A stretch of DNA of 23,651 nucleotides, taken from the NCBI GenBank assembly GCA_910586905.1, contig CAJUIV010000020.1, positions 1-23,651 on the forward strand, written 5' to 3'. The position numbers and the translations under genes are program-made. This DNA comes from an uncultured Christensenellaceae bacterium. GTDB lineage: Bacteria; Bacillota; Clostridia; Christensenellales; CAG-314. The notes under the pieces were generated by a model, which was not told the origin of the DNA, did no database searches, and worked only from the letters and a program-made list of their open reading frames with translations. Below, piece by piece: positions 7,233 to 17,200 of this stretch (position 1 is its first letter; every line of letters begins with the position of its first letter).

Positions 7233-8783
7233 TTATTTTTGTTTGACAGGCAAAAAAGACAACTCGCTTTTATCAAACGCTTTTAAAGCAAAAAGCGTTG
7301 CGAAATAAACCGCTCCCGAAAGAGCTATCAAAGCCAACGTGCCGACGGTCGTACCGAAAACGTTGTTAGCAAAAGCAATAGCCACGGTAATGCACAGCGT
7401 CATAAGCAACCCCGCCGCCATCGGTTTCAACACGCATTGCGAAGTGTCGATTTTTAAACCTATCTTTACTTTAAGATAGATTATAACACAAACCGTGGCA
7501 AAAAGATAGCACAATGTTTCGGAAATTGCCGCGCCGTAAATATTTACGGAAGGATTAGGCAGTAAAACTAGGTTTACAACGGCTTTAACGACAATAGCAA
7601 ATGAAATTATAATTACCGAAGCGTAAGGTTTGCCGACCGCTTGACACACGGACACCGAAGTTTGCATAACCGCAAGAAACACTATCGATAGCCCCGAGAG
7701 AGAAAGTAAAACGGACGAGACGTATATTTCGTTTTGAGGCAGTCCGTCGTACAGTAGCTGAAGTATAGGCCGCGATAACGCTATCATTCCGAACGCGCAG
7801 GGAAGAGATATAACGAACGTCAACTTCATTGCGGAGTTAAAACTCTTTGCAAGTTTTTCTTTATCGTTAGAGTAAAACGTTTTCGTGATGCTGGGAAGCG
7901 CAGATACCGCCACGCCGCTTGATAACGCGATAGGAAGCCCCAACATAGAATTGACCGGACCCGTCCATAAACCGTACATTTCCGTCGCGTTAGGAACGGT
8001 TAACAAATTTACCACCATTACCGAATCTATGACCTGCGACATTTGCATAGCAAAACCGCCTAAGGCTACCGGAATAGCCAAAGCGAATATCGGAGACGCA
8101 ATGCTTTTTACGTCCGAAATGCCGACTGTAACTTTACCGAATTTGTTTTTACGGGCGTGTGCCAGATACACTATCGACATTATGACCATGGAGCCGAATT
8201 CGGAAACGGTTATAGCGAACACGGCGCCCATCACGGCTTTATGCACGTCAGGCATAAACTTAACCGCACAATACAAGCCCACCGCCAGTTTAACGATTTG
8301 TTCGATTACAGTAGTAATGCCCGAAGGAACCATATTCATATTGCCTTGAAAATACGCCTTTAAAGCGTTTGTTACAGGCACGAATAATAACGCGGGAGCC
8401 ACAATCAAAAATGCGGTTGCAGTCTCTGCGTTACCTTGCGATTTTGCTATCACGTTAGACAGCCCGGCCATCAAAGCCACGCATACGGCGCCTAAAACCG
8501 TCAAGAATATAAACGCCGAACGGAATATTTTTCTGCTGCGATCAAAATTGCCCAGTTGATTGTTTTCCGCAATCAATTTAGATAGCGCAACGGGAATACC
8601 TGCCTGCGCCACAGTCAAAAACAAAATATACGGAGGGAAAACCAACTGATACAAACCCATCCCGTAGCTACCGATTATATTAGTAAGCGGTATACGATAC
8701 AAAGCGCCCAGTATTTTTGCCAACAAACCGCCCAAACTCAAAATAAGCGCGCCTGAAATAAAACTTTTTTCCGATTTCTTCAT
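7233..8783 (-). CDS. SpoVB/MurJ-type lipid-linked oligosaccharide flippase (MOP superfamily)
   Basis: This 516-residue integral membrane protein has about 14 hydrophobic segments. The N-terminus SFISGALILSLGGLLAKILG followed by ALYRIPLTNIIGSYGMGLYQ is the hallmark of the SpoVB/YtgP/MurJ group, which flips lipid-linked cell-wall precursors. The ATG at 8783 fits that conserved start. The longer frame upstream would run into the terminator region. No strong ribosome binding site is seen, and a TATACT lies just upstream of the ATG, so the promoter and leader are uncertain. The gene leads flippase-mazG-dus-trmL. The neighbourhood matches Bacillus yabM-yabN. Sporulation itself cannot be inferred from this one gene. 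Confidence 0.9.
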   Translation of the reverse strand: MKKSEKSFISGALILSLGGLLAKILGALYRIPLTNIIGSYGMGLYQLVFPPYILFLTVAQAGIPVALSKLIAENNQLGNFDRSRKIFRSAFIFLTVLGAVCVALMAGLSNVIAKSQGNAETATAFLIVAPALLFVPVTNALKAYFQGNMNMVPSGITTVIEQIVKLAVGLYCAVKFMPDVHKAVMGAVFAITVSEFGSMVIMSIVYLAHARKNKFGKVTVGISDVKSIASPIFALAIPVALGGFAMQMSQVIDSVMVVNLLTVPNATEMYGLWTGPVNSMLGLPIALSSGVAVSALPSITKTFYSNDKEKLAKSFNSAMKLTFVISLPCAFGMIALSRPILQLLYDGLPQNEIYVSSVLLSLSGLSIVFLAVMQTSVSVCQAVGKPYASVIIISFAIVVKAVVNLVLLPNPSVNIYGAAISETLCYLFATVCVIIYLKVKIGLKIDTSQCVLKPMAAGLLMTLCITVAIAFANNVFGTTVGTLALIALSGAVYFATLFALKAFDKSELSFLPVKQK

Positions 8784-8841
8784 ACTAAGTATAGTATGTC
8801 GAAATATGCGAAAATATATTTGTAACATTAAGCCGTACAAG

Positions 8842-8868
8842 TAAAAAGTACCGTGCAAGACGGTACTT
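8842..8868 (-). terminator. Rho-independent terminator after acyltransferase-like gene A
   Basis: A perfect 9-bp stem, AAGTACCGT (8846-8854) and ACGGTACTT (8860-8868), has a 5-base loop. On the minus strand it is followed by TTTTTAC. It separates the acyltransferase pair from the flippase operon. Confidence 0.85.
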
Positions 8869-8893
8869 AAATTATTTAATAAATTATTTAACT

Positions 8894-10192
8894 TTAAAAG
8901 CCTTGCTTATCGTAATTGAACCAAGGGAAGTTTTGCCATTTTCCGCCGTTCACGCGATAAATTTCTTCTATCGCCATATTCCAACGAACGCTACTGGGAG
9001 AATCGGGAGTAAACATCAAAAACTCTCCGCTGGTGTAAGTGGAAAAGAAACTTCCGTCTACGTTCATAATCGTTGTGTACAGTAAATCGCTCGGTATAAA
9101 TACTTGCCACGGTTTGCCGTCGCGAGTACCGTTGTACGTCAATCCTTTTTTATCCATACGCAGCATTCCGTCGCCGACGGGATACGCTACCAAATTTTTC
9201 TTTACGTATCCGTATTTAGGCTGAACGCTTAAAACAACGTGTTCTTCCATAACGAAATCGGGAGACTTGACTTCTTTCCGCATTTCGCGGCGTTCCCAGT
9301 CGTACCATTCGCGCGGATTACGGGGAATAACGCTTTCGCCTATCGGTTTCAGATTGTACTTATCGTCCAATATCGCGCCGTTTCCGCAATGTTTGCATAC
9401 GATTTTGTCTCCGCGTCCTTCCATTTGCATTTCGGTATTACATTTGGGACATTTATACAAAATCTGTTCCATATTTTCGGCAAATTTGCCGTCTTTACGT
9501 TTGTAACTGTTTTGGCGCGTTGCGTTCCACTCGTAATCGTCGACGAAAATAGCTTCGTCAACTTTTCTTTCAATTTCGTCGGCGGACATTTCCTTCAATT
9601 GTTCCGGCGAAAACAACTCGAAAAGCTCCACTTCTACGTGTCCGTAGCGCTCCTTCAAATCGAATTTGGGACAAACAAGATACGCGCCGCTTATGCGAAC
9701 AGCCAAAACACGCACTCCGAAATGTTTAAGCATTTTTCCGGTTCCCGAAACGGACGGCTGCTGAGCGCCGCCCACCGTGCTTAATCCGCAGGGAAATATA
9801 CCGACGCAGCCGTTTTTAGCATTTCGGATAATACGCGTCATACCTCTAATCGCGTTCGTATCGGGGACGAAACTCTTTTTGGGAATAACTTGTCCCAATT
9901 TGAATACGGTTTTAAATTTTGTTCTGTGAAATTCCTCTTCGGCGGAAACGAAATTGATTTGACGTTTACGCATAGCTCCCTGCACAAACGCGTAATCGAA
10001 ACGCGAAGAGTGATTCGCAACGATTATAAGCGGTTCGTTTTTATAATCGTTCGGTTCGACGCGGCGGATAAAATCAACGCTGCACGGCTTGAAATAAAGC
10101 ATTTTTGCCAAAGAGTTCAAAACTCCGCTGATAAACCTCGACGTTTTCTTCACTTTTACGTCTTTGATAATTTGACTTGTGGTTTTTTTCAT
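8894..10192 (-). CDS. PlsC-like acyltransferase / zinc-ribbon / unknown C-terminal domain protein (paralogue A)
   Basis: This 432-residue protein has three parts. Residues about 50-200 resemble the PlsC/LPLAT acyltransferase fold: NHSSRFD gives the HX4D pair His61/Asp66, and FPCG (133-136) sits where FPEG is expected. A four-Cys zinc ribbon follows (Cys248, 251, 266, 269). Residues about 310-432 form an unrecognised domain rich in aromatic residues and beta-strand, ending in a conserved GGKWxNxPWF. There is no clear membrane span. By family it would acylate a glycerophosphate-like acceptor, but the changed motif makes this uncertain. I chose the ATG at 10192, with GAGGT about 13 bases upstream, as in paralogue B. 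A TTG at 10252 with GAGGAG nine bases upstream is the alternative. A TATAAT lies at 10297-10292 without a clear -35. Confidence 0.8.
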   Translation of the reverse strand: MKKTTSQIIKDVKVKKTSRFISGVLNSLAKMLYFKPCSVDFIRRVEPNDYKNEPLIIVANHSSRFDYAFVQGAMRKRQINFVSAEEEFHRTKFKTVFKLGQVIPKKSFVPDTNAIRGMTRIIRNAKNGCVGIFPCGLSTVGGAQQPSVSGTGKMLKHFGVRVLAVRISGAYLVCPKFDLKERYGHVEVELFELFSPEQLKEMSADEIERKVDEAIFVDDYEWNATRQNSYKRKDGKFAENMEQILYKCPKCNTEMQMEGRGDKIVCKHCGNGAILDDKYNLKPIGESVIPRNPREWYDWERREMRKEVKSPDFVMEEHVVLSVQPKYGYVKKNLVAYPVGDGMLRMDKKGLTYNGTRDGKPWQVFIPSDLLYTTIMNVDGSFFSTYTSGEFLMFTPDSPSSVRWNMAIEEIYRVNGGKWQNFPWFNYDKQGF

Positions 10193-10653
10193 AATTTTAT
10201 CGTCTACCTCAAATTGACTTTTTAAATATTTAGATTTGCTACCGATGCCCAAACCAATGCGCTCCTCGCTTAAACCAAAACAATCAAGCTTATTATACGC
10301 TATAAAACGCGCTCGCTATTCGTTTTGTTTTGAAAGGCAACGCAACGGTATTCGGTACGCAACCGATTATACATAATATCATATAACTTATATATTTACA
10401 ATATAAACTTTCGGCATTTATCCAAATAAATGCGCCGTTTAAAACAAAAAACGCAAATTTTCGCGCAGAATCAAACGTTCGGATATTTTTGCCGTAACGT
10501 TGTTACAGTTTTTATCGACTTTTCCAGACAAAACAAGCCGAAGCCGACCTCTTCGGCGCTAACGTTTTGTTAAGCTACCGCTTATATACACTAACGACTG
10601 AAATAGCCTCTCGCACACAAGTGAAACGGCATAAAAACTTCTGCGCCGAAACG
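10193..10653. other. Non-coding spacer between the tandem paralogues
   Basis: About 460 bases without a supportable gene. It contains a minus-strand TATAAT (10297-10292), probably the -10 of paralogue A, and a very AT-rich stretch around 10365-10410. Near 10537-10557 is a hairpin listed separately. No tRNA, direct repeat or recognisable riboswitch was seen. Confidence 0.6.
10537..10557 (-). terminator. Possible terminator hairpin after paralogue B
   Basis: GCCGAAG and CTTCGGC form a 7-bp stem with a 7-base loop. On the minus strand it is followed by TTGTTTTGT, a weak T tract. It lies about 100 bases after the paralogue B stop codon. Confidence 0.45.
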
Positions 10654-11961
10654 TTAAAACTCTTTTGCCGAATAATCGAACCACGGATAATTTTTCCACT
10701 TGCCTCCGTTTGCGCGATACGTTTCCTCTACTGCAAGCGACCAACGCATACAGCTTGGCGAATCGGGCGTAAAGAGCAAAAACTCTCCGCTTGAGTACGT
10801 ATAGAAAAAGCTGCCGTCAACAGGCAAACAAAGAGTATTGAGATTTTCGCTCTTTATAAATACCTGCCAAGGCTGACCGTCGCGAGTACCTACGTAAGAC
10901 AATCCGTTTTTATCCAATTTCAATATTCCTTCGCCCACGTCGTTTGCAAGCTTGTTGTCTCCCAAATATCCGTAGGCAGGCATCGTACCAAGTTTTACTC
11001 GCTCTTGCATATAAAAATCGGAATTGCGAACCTTTTTAAACATTTCGCGGCGCTCGAAGTCGAACCAAACGCGTGGATTACGGGGAATAACGCTGTCGCC
11101 TATGGGTTTTAAATTATATTTGTCGTCTAAAGTGGCTCCGTTGCCGCAATGTTTGCAAACAATTTTGTCTCCGCGTCCTTCCATTTGCATTTCCGTGCCG
11201 CAGCGGGGACATTTGTACAATATCTGTTCCATATTTTCGGCGTATTTGCCGTCTTTACGTTTGTAACTGTTTTGGCGCGTTGCGTTCCACTCGTAATCGT
11301 CGGTAAAAATAGCCTCGTCCACTTTACGGTCGATTTCTTCTACGGATAAATTCGCAAGCTGCTCCGGAGTAAACAATTCGTCGATTTCGACTTCGACTTT
11401 ACCGTAACGTTCCTTAACGTCGAATTTGGGACAAACCAAATACGCGCCGTGTATACGTATAGCCAAAACGTGTACGCCGAAATGTTTGAGCATTTTGCCC
11501 GTACCAAGCATAGAAGGCTGCTGCGCGCCGCTTGCGCAGCTCATACCGCAGGGAAACAGCGGCACACAGGCGTTACGATAATTTTTAAATAATCGCGCTA
11601 CGCATTTGATTGTTTGAGTATCGGGATAAAAATTACGTTTGGGGATAACCTGTCCCAATTTAAAAACCGTTTTAAATTTTTTACGGTGAAATTCGTTTTC
11701 GGCGGCGATAATATTGAGCGGACGCTTTAATGCCATTCGCACGAAAGCGTAGTCGAAACGCGAAGCGTGATTCGACACGACTATAACGGGTTTGTTTTTG
11801 TAATCTTTTATTCTAACGTGATAATCTACGGTAACTTTACACGGTTTTTTATACAAAAACGAAACTAAAAAACCCATCAAAGCGCTTATAGGGCGCGACA
11901 TCTTTTTTACGCGAATTTCTTTTACTATTTGGTCTGTTGTTTTTATGATTTTTTTGGTCAT
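10654..11961 (-). CDS. PlsC-like acyltransferase / zinc-ribbon / unknown C-terminal domain protein (paralogue B)
   Basis: This 435-residue protein is collinear with paralogue A over its whole length. It has NHASRFD (His65/Asp70), FPCG (136-139), a zinc ribbon (Cys251, 254, 269, 272), and the same C-terminal domain ending near GGKWKNYPWF. The shared Cys in motif III shows the change is not a random mutation. The ATG at 11961 has AAGGA about 13 bases upstream, the same long spacing as in A. A GTG at 12018 lacks a ribosome site. A minus-strand TATAAG at 12025-12020 may be the -10. The gene is separated by terminators from the lipoprotein gene upstream. Function is inferred at the fold level only. 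Confidence 0.8.
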   Translation of the reverse strand: MTKKIIKTTDQIVKEIRVKKMSRPISALMGFLVSFLYKKPCKVTVDYHVRIKDYKNKPVIVVSNHASRFDYAFVRMALKRPLNIIAAENEFHRKKFKTVFKLGQVIPKRNFYPDTQTIKCVARLFKNYRNACVPLFPCGMSCASGAQQPSMLGTGKMLKHFGVHVLAIRIHGAYLVCPKFDVKERYGKVEVEIDELFTPEQLANLSVEEIDRKVDEAIFTDDYEWNATRQNSYKRKDGKYAENMEQILYKCPRCGTEMQMEGRGDKIVCKHCGNGATLDDKYNLKPIGDSVIPRNPRVWFDFERREMFKKVRNSDFYMQERVKLGTMPAYGYLGDNKLANDVGEGILKLDKNGLSYVGTRDGQPWQVFIKSENLNTLCLPVDGSFFYTYSSGEFLLFTPDSPSCMRWSLAVEETYRANGGKWKNYPWFDYSAKEF

Positions 11962-12210
11962 AAGTTTTTTTTCATCCTTACGGTTAATCGGTATTTGCGC
12001 TAAAATAAGCTTCAACACGCTTATATCGCACTATCACATCGGCAATCGAATACCGAAAGTCGTCAAGTAAATATAAGTTATTACACACATTATTCGGTTT
12101 ATGTAGAAAAACCGCATAATTATGAATTATTTTACCATATTACCGCAAATATTTCAATAAATCTTAAAAATAAAATGCCAAAATGAATATTAAAGTTCGT
12201 TTGTACAAAA

Positions 12211-12242
12211 CAAAAAAAGACCCCGTGCTTCTGCACGAGGTC
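12211..12242 (-). terminator. Rho-independent terminator after the PrsA-position lipoprotein gene
   Basis: GACC-C-CGTGC (from 12219) pairs with GCACG-A-GGTC (to 12242) with one mismatch and a TTCT loop. On the minus strand it is followed by a run of seven T residues (12218-12212). Confidence 0.9.
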
Positions 12243-12256
12243 GTTTGTCCGTTATT

Positions 12257-14068
12257 TTATTCTTCGTCGCCTTTTAACGCTTTTTCGAAATCGTATTTCA
12301 AACCGTTATTCTTTAAGAATTTATCAAGCTGTTTGTTTTTAACGATTTTATTCGCGTCTACGTAAGATTTCTTTAACGCCGTCAAATTGTCTTCTAACAA
12401 CAAATTGGATTGCGACTCGAAATACGTTTTAAAGAATCTGTATTCGGGCGCGGCGGGATTAAGATAATTTTTACCCGAGAAATCAAATACTTGAGGCTCT
12501 ACTTTGCCGGAAATGAATATTATGTGTACGCCGTAATCGGATACCGCCAAAGCGTAGTCGCGTCCGTTTTCCACGGCAAATTTCGTGGCTTGTACAAACT
12601 CGTCAACCCATTGATGCTTATAATCCGCGGGCGCTTCGTCTACGCGTACGACGTAATCGTATTGCGCGGTATGCTGCGCCGTATCGGTGTTAAAACGCTT
12701 CATAAGAGCGATAACGGCTTCCTCTTTCGACGCGTAATCTTTAGCGTCAACGCTTCCGTCGGCTGTAAAATAATTCGAAAGTTCCGTACAAGCGCTGTTG
12801 ATTACAATATTGTCGCCGTCCAAATCGAAAACATTTTCGATTTTGGAGTAATTTCCGTCGGCGTCTTTTTCGCTGTTGAAATCGTCCGCAACTATTTTGC
12901 TTGCAAATTCATTACGAATCGCTTTGTAATTAGCGTTGTCTTTAGTTCCCAATTCTTTTTCGAGATTGGACAAAATCGCAGTTTGAGTAGCGTTGAAAGG
13001 TATAAGTATATTCTTGACGAATACGTAGCTGTCGGTATACTTTTCCGGAACGTCGTAAATAAAACTGTTGGCAGAAAGCCCTTGAATAAACGATTCGAAG
13101 TTACCGTTTAAAGCGAATCCGGCTTTTTGAGACTCTTTCAAAGTATTATAGTTGTTCGTAAGCTTCGTTTGCATACTTTGCGTCGAATCGGATTCTATCG
13201 TTTTGTAAACTTCATAGTTGTATTTTGCAACGATACAGCTAACAACCATATCCGCAATTTGATTTTTTACAAAGGTTTCGAATTCGATAGCGTAAGAATT
13301 TTTAATAGACGTTTTGTATTGCTTAACGACTTTAGTTTGTATATCCGCGTATTCCTCGAAAGTTATTTTTTCTTCGCCTTCTACTCTTTTATTAAGTTTT
13401 TCCAGTTTGGCGGCGGCTTGTTCCGCAGTTGCATATACGTACTTACTGATATCCGTCGCTTCACCCAAGTCGATATCCTTATAGTAATCTTCAAAATACT
13501 CGTTAGCGTCTTTGTTTACAAAATTATTGTGATACAAATAATCCGCGTACGTATCGTAACCGTCCAATTTGTCCAATTCGGTAAAATCTCTGGACGTATC
13601 TTCTGTTTCCTCGTCTTTTAAATCGTACTTGGCTTCTATCTGGCTTAAAACGCTGCTATCAAACGAATTGAAAGTCAAATACTTTATATAATTTACGCAA
13701 AACAGCATTTCGTCCAAGGACAAGAAACCCGCATAATCGCACAGCTCGGATAACGCGTGCTCGGTAGGCGTATGTTTAGAAACGTAGTCGTCTACTTTCA
13801 AATACTGATTATACAATGAGTTCATCGTCATATCAATTAAACTGTCTACAGTTACGTAGCCTTGACTGATATAAGCGCTATAGTTATTGTAATAGTTGTT
13901 AAAAGTATCCAAAATTTTACCGATAGTAATATTTTGATTTCCGACTTGAACCGCCGTTACGCCGCGGTATTTACTGACGTTACGACCGAACATTGCGCAA
14001 CCCGACAAGACGCCGCAAAGAAGCGCGACTATCAGTATTATTGTGAGTATTTTAGTTGCTTTCTTCAT
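12257..14068 (-). CDS. Large SurA/PrsA-like lipoprotein (candidate extracytoplasmic foldase)
   Basis: This is a 603-residue lipoprotein. A lysine start and hydrophobic stretch lead to the lipobox LSGC with Cys24 as the acylated residue, so it should be anchored on the outer face of the membrane. After it, AVQVGNQNITIGKILDTFNN resembles the SurA/PrsA N-terminal helical domain. Near the end, YGVHIIFISGKV resembles the last strand of a parvulin rotamase domain. The intervening region is highly charged and diverged, and I cannot see a full parvulin core. The position directly after mfd is where Clostridia often carry a PrsA-type peptidyl-prolyl isomerase. The ATG at 14068 has AGGAG eight bases upstream. 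A longer frame adds 30 residues that would precede the signal peptide and is rejected. Confidence 0.78.
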   Translation of the reverse strand: MKKATKILTIILIVALLCGVLSGCAMFGRNVSKYRGVTAVQVGNQNITIGKILDTFNNYYNNYSAYISQGYVTVDSLIDMTMNSLYNQYLKVDDYVSKHTPTEHALSELCDYAGFLSLDEMLFCVNYIKYLTFNSFDSSVLSQIEAKYDLKDEETEDTSRDFTELDKLDGYDTYADYLYHNNFVNKDANEYFEDYYKDIDLGEATDISKYVYATAEQAAAKLEKLNKRVEGEEKITFEEYADIQTKVVKQYKTSIKNSYAIEFETFVKNQIADMVVSCIVAKYNYEVYKTIESDSTQSMQTKLTNNYNTLKESQKAGFALNGNFESFIQGLSANSFIYDVPEKYTDSYVFVKNILIPFNATQTAILSNLEKELGTKDNANYKAIRNEFASKIVADDFNSEKDADGNYSKIENVFDLDGDNIVINSACTELSNYFTADGSVDAKDYASKEEAVIALMKRFNTDTAQHTAQYDYVVRVDEAPADYKHQWVDEFVQATKFAVENGRDYALAVSDYGVHIIFISGKVEPQVFDFSGKNYLNPAAPEYRFFKTYFESQSNLLLEDNLTALKKSYVDANKIVKNKQLDKFLKNNGLKYDFEKALKGDEE

Positions 14069-14129
14069 TTTAACTGCTCCTGAACTTTTGTGGCGAAAGT
14101 TTAAGGCATATCGCCACATATACTTATCT

Positions 14130-14158
14130 ATTATACATTTTCTATTGTTAAATGGCAA
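14130..14158 (-). promoter_or_regulatory. Sigma-A promoter of the lipoprotein gene
   Basis: Minus strand TTGCCA (14158-14153), 17 bases, then a perfect TATAAT (14135-14130). Transcription would start about 55 bases before the ATG at 14068. Confidence 0.8.
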
Positions 14159-14248
14159 GCGGTTTGTCCATATTTTGAATAACTTTTAACGCGTAACATT
14201 CATTTTAGCATTGCGTTAACAATTTATTCGTACGCAAAACCCTAAACG

Positions 14249-17200
14249 TCATTGAATTTTACGCAAAAATTCTTTGATTGAACTTAACAACCTGCTTTTT
14301 TGCAAATAATCCGGCGATGCGAATTCGACGCCGTAACGTTCGGACATTACGCGCGCTCTGTCGCCTTCGTCGGATAACGCGTCGAAGACTTTTTTATTCA
14401 TCATTTTATCGCGATTGGCGAAAATCAATTCGCCTTTGCCCGCTTTTACGGAGACTACGCTTACGCCCGCTTTGTTAGCCAAAAGTTTCAGTTCGGCGAC
14501 GGCAAACAAATTTTCTACCTGTCTGGGCGGCACGCCGTAAATATCTTCGACTTGTTTTTTAACGGCAGCCATTTCTTCTGCGGTTTTTGCCGACGCCAGC
14601 TGTTGGTAAAAATTTATTCTGTCGGCTTGAGTCGGTATATAAGAATCGGGCGAATACGCTTCGATATCTATAGATATGTCGGTAGAAACGCTTTGCTCGC
14701 TCTTTTCGCCTTTCAATTCAGACACGGTTTCTTTAAGCAATTTGGCGTACATATCGTAGCCTACTTTCATCATATGACCATGCTGCTCGCGTCCCAAAAT
14801 ATTACCGGCGCCCCGTATTTCCAAGTCTTTCATCGCGATTTTAAAACCGCTGCCGAGTTCACTGTATTCGGTTATGGACGACAGCCTTTTGTACGCTACT
14901 TCACTCAAAATTTTATCTTTTCTATAAGTAAAGTACGCGTAGGCAAGGCGGTTGCTTCTGCCGACCCGTCCGCGCAGTTGATAAAGTTGAGACAAACCGA
15001 GTTTATCCGCGTCTATAACGATAAGGGTGTTTACGTTGGGAATATCTATTCCGTTTTCTATTATCGTTGTACAAACTAAAATATCGAATTTGCCTTGCGC
15101 AAAAAACTGAACGGTATCCTCCAACGCGATTTCACTCATTTGTCCGTGCGCCACCGCTATTTTTGCGTTCGGTACAAGTCCGCTTAAATTACGGGCAAAA
15201 CCGTCTATCGATTGCACTCGGTTGTAAACGCAAAACACCTGACCTCCGCGGGCAAGTTCGCGGGTAATAACGTCTGCAATCATCGCCTCGTTTTCTTCTA
15301 CTACAAACGTTTCCACCGCCATACGCTCTACCGGAGGTGTAGTTATCGTAGAAATATCGCGAATGCCGGAAAGCGCCATATGAAGCGTGCGAGGAATGGG
15401 AGTAGCGGACATGGTAAGCACGTCCACGTTAGTTTTAAGAGCTTTTATCTTCTCCTTATGTTCGACGCCGAAGCGCTGTTCTTCATCCAATACGAGCAAA
15501 CCGAGTTTATTAAAAACTACGTCTTTCGATAACAGTCTGTGCGTGCCTACTATAATATCTATTTCGCCGCCGGCAAGATTTTTTAGTATCGCCGTTTGTT
15601 CTTCGGCGCTTCTGAAACGGTTTAAACAAGCTACTTTTATATCGAAGTGCGCCATACGCTCTTTAAAAGTCGTAAAATGTTGTTCCGCCAAAATCGTAGT
15701 AGGTGCCAATACGGCTACTTGATAACCGTTAGAAACGACGTCGAAAGCGGCTCGCATAGCTACTTCCGTCTTACCGAAACCCACGTCGCCCACAAGAACT
15801 CTGTCCATAATGCGGTTTGATGTTAAATCCTTCACGATTTCGTTATGACAGCGAATTTGGTCGTCAGTCGCTTTATAAGGAAAATACTGCTGAAATTCGT
15901 CGTTCAAATACTCGTCGATACAATATTTAAAACCTCGGCTTTTTTCTCTGTCGGCATAAAGTTTAAGAAGGTTAATAGACATTTCCTTTATGCCGGCTTT
16001 GACCTTATTTTTAACTTTTGCAAAATCTTCGCCCCCAAGCTTAGAAAGCGTAGGATTTTCGCCGCCCGAATAGCGTGAAAGCATATCGGTACTATCTGCG
16101 GGAACGTAAAGTTTATCGCCGTTTTTGTATAGCACGACTATATAGTCTTTAACTTCGCCTCCGGACGACGTAATTTTTTGTACGCCTTCGCACAAGCCGA
16201 TACCGTGAACGTCGTGTACTACATAGTCGCCTTTTTCAACTGACAAAAACGCTTGTTTTTTTGATTTGTGAATGGATTGACGACTTACTCCGCGCCCCAA
16301 ATCGCGCGTTCCTATAACTGCGAGCTTATTCGTGTGCGACACAAATCCGCGTTCTACTCCTATAGGCAATATAAGAGCGTCGGCTTGATTGGTTTTTAAC
16401 CTTTCGCTTTCGGCAACGTAAACGCCGCAGCCCGAAAGCTTTTCAGCGGTGATTTTAACTCCGTCGACGCCCGCCAAAATAACGGTTTCGTATCCCGAAC
16501 GCAGCCAGTTTTTTATATCCGTAGCCAAGTTTTCTTCGCTCATCGCATAGTTCGGAACGGCGCTGGTTTTCAAATTATATATTACTTGAGGGACAAAGAT
16601 ATCCGTTTGGTAAGGCAGAGTTTGCAGCGCTATTTGCGGAAAATCCGATTGAAAAACGGAAGACTGTTCGACAAACGCATTAAAATGCATCGGCAGAGTT
16701 TCGCCTACTTTAGAAAGGTTTTCTACGCGCTGAGCATGCTCGTTATATAAAAACAGAACGCGCTGTTTAAGCTGTTTGGGTTCGTCCCAAAAAATTACCG
16801 AATCGGCAGGCAGATAATCCAGCAATACGGAATTACGCGTAAAAGGTATAAGCCAAGACGAATCGACGCTGCTTCCGCCGTACAAGCTAAGATCCGCCAC
16901 TATTTCATTTAGCCGCGTTTGCGCGTTTTGCGATAGCTTCAATCGGCGAATATACTTTTGTATTCCCTGCAGTTTGGAACTCGGATAACCGACTGTTTCG
17001 TACAGGGGGTAAATATCGGCTTGCAAAATCTCTTCGGCAGCTGTGCCGTCGGCGTTTACGGTTTTTATCGTTTCCGCTTCGTCGTCGAAAAAATCGACGC
17101 GGAAACGCTTTTCAAACGGCATCGAAACGTCTAAAATATCGCCGCGCATAACGAATTCGCCCTCGGCGGAAATACTGTCTACGCGTACGAAACCGCAGCC

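Noticed and set aside
12094..12113. CGGTTT...AAACCG inverted repeat in the spacer before paralogue B.
   Set aside because: Short stem with an 8-base loop and no proper T tract; likely chance in AT-rich sequence.
12410..13111. A 233-codon + strand frame opposite the lipoprotein gene.
   Set aside because: Antisense shadow of a long gene with a clear signal peptide, ribosome site and promoter; its own translation is low-complexity and unrecognisable.
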